This document shows positions 6,589-6,713 of a stretch of 6,713 nt of DNA, in pieces (the stretch's first letter is position 1; every line of letters begins with the position of its first letter). Origin of the DNA: Gammaproteobacteria bacterium. Lineage in GTDB: Bacteria; Pseudomonadota; Gammaproteobacteria; Steroidobacterales; Steroidobacteraceae. The stretch lies in the NCBI GenBank assembly GCA_009923475.1, contig RFTM01000096.1, positions 1-6,713 on the forward strand, written 5' to 3'. The notes under the pieces are model-generated. The model was not told where the DNA came from, did no database searches, and was given only the letters and a program-made list of their open reading frames with translations. Made by a program: the position numbers and the translations under genes.

Positions 6589-6593
6589 AGGGA
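6589..6593 (+). promoter_or_regulatory. Ribosome binding site of the small basic protein, within a short palindrome
   Basis: AGGGA lies 8 bases before the ATG at 6602. It is the right arm of an 11-base palindrome, TCCCT-C-AGGGA (6583-6593). It favours ATG 6602 over the ATG at 6595, which is too close and opens a different frame. Confidence 0.55.
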
Positions 6594-6601
6594 AATGACT
6601 G

Positions 6602-6713
6602 ATGGCTGCTAAGAAGAAAGCTGCGAAGAAGGCCAAGCGCACCGTGATGTACAGCACGGCCGGCAAGAAGCTCTACGCCAAGCGCGACACGGGCGGGAAG
6701 TTCACGGACATCC
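6602..6713 (+). CDS. Small Lys/Ala-rich basic protein (3' end missing)
   Basis: The frame runs off the right edge after 37 complete codons. The N-terminus MAAKKKAAKKAKRT is a strongly basic Lys/Ala tail like those on histone-like or nucleic-acid-binding proteins. It is followed by VMYSTAGKKLYAKRDTGGKF, in which the KLYAKRD-x-x-GKF pattern reminds me of short uncharacterised basic proteins widespread in proteobacteria. The function is not known to me; nucleic-acid binding is inferred from charge only. The gene has its own promoter and ribosome binding site, and its first codons use GCT and AAA, which are rarer in the neighbouring genes; this can mark well-expressed genes. It is divergent from the nucleoside hydrolase gene. 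Final length is probably short, but it cannot be seen here. Confidence 0.75.
   Translation, partial: MAAKKKAAKKAKRTVMYSTAGKKLYAKRDTGGKFTDI

Noticed and set aside
6595..6597. Alternative ATG for the small basic protein
   Set aside because: It is in another frame and only 1 base after the ribosome binding site; ATG 6602 has proper spacing and opens the Lys/Ala-rich frame.
4974..6602. A 542-residue plus-strand open frame through the nucleoside hydrolase region
   Set aside because: It crosses the end of the ATPase gene, the 143-residue gene and the whole of the convergent hydrolase gene; the protein is low-complexity Arg/Gly/Ala with no motif.

Overview
The window reads as ordinary, tightly packed chromosome from a very GC-rich proteobacterium, most likely a beta- or gammaproteobacterium. 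GC content is roughly 70% by eye and codons end mostly in G or C. The lineage guess rests on a YadG/YadH-type ABC exporter, a YheT-type hydrolase, an outer-membrane-style lipoprotein with a SPOR domain, and an ExeA/GspA-type ATPase. I see no tRNA, rRNA, CRISPR array, insertion sequence, prophage gene or toxin/defence gene. No gene-free stretch exceeds 100 bases.

Layout, left to right. (1) The 3' part of a yadG-like ABC ATPase gene is cut by the left edge and overlaps its permease gene yadH by 4 bases (1-1639, +). (2) A PAP2-family membrane phosphatase (1629-2363, -) converges on yadH with an 11-base overlap. (3) Divergent from it is a YheT-type alpha/beta hydrolase (2431-3441, +) whose coding region contains a perfect 16-bp tandem repeat. 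(4) After a short GC hairpin and a new -10 element comes a three-gene + strand cluster: a SPOR lipoprotein (3493-4215), a tail-anchored ExeA-like AAA+ ATPase (4217-5131) and an unrecognised 143-residue protein (5143-5574). (5) A nucleoside hydrolase (5553-6503, -) overlaps the end of that cluster by 22 bases. (6) A 98-base divergent intergenic region with good promoter signals leads into a small Lys/Ala-rich basic protein that runs off the right edge (6602-6713, +).

How the genes work together. YadG and YadH form one ABC-2 type exporter. The SPOR lipoprotein and the ATPase are almost certainly co-transcribed and translationally coupled. I infer that they act together at the cell envelope: the ATPase ends in a single membrane helix with no periplasmic domain, and the lipoprotein could supply the peptidoglycan-binding part. 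The other genes look like independent housekeeping or accessory functions.

The two most interesting signals are the lipoprotein/ATPase pair and a shared start architecture. At three genes (PAP2, SPOR lipoprotein, nucleoside hydrolase) a -10-like hexamer sits 6-8 bases before the ATG and there is no Shine-Dalgarno sequence, which suggests leaderless mRNAs. The small basic protein differs, with a canonical -35/-10 pair, a leader and a ribosome binding site. I did not find a clear new defence, mobile or RNA-based system here.
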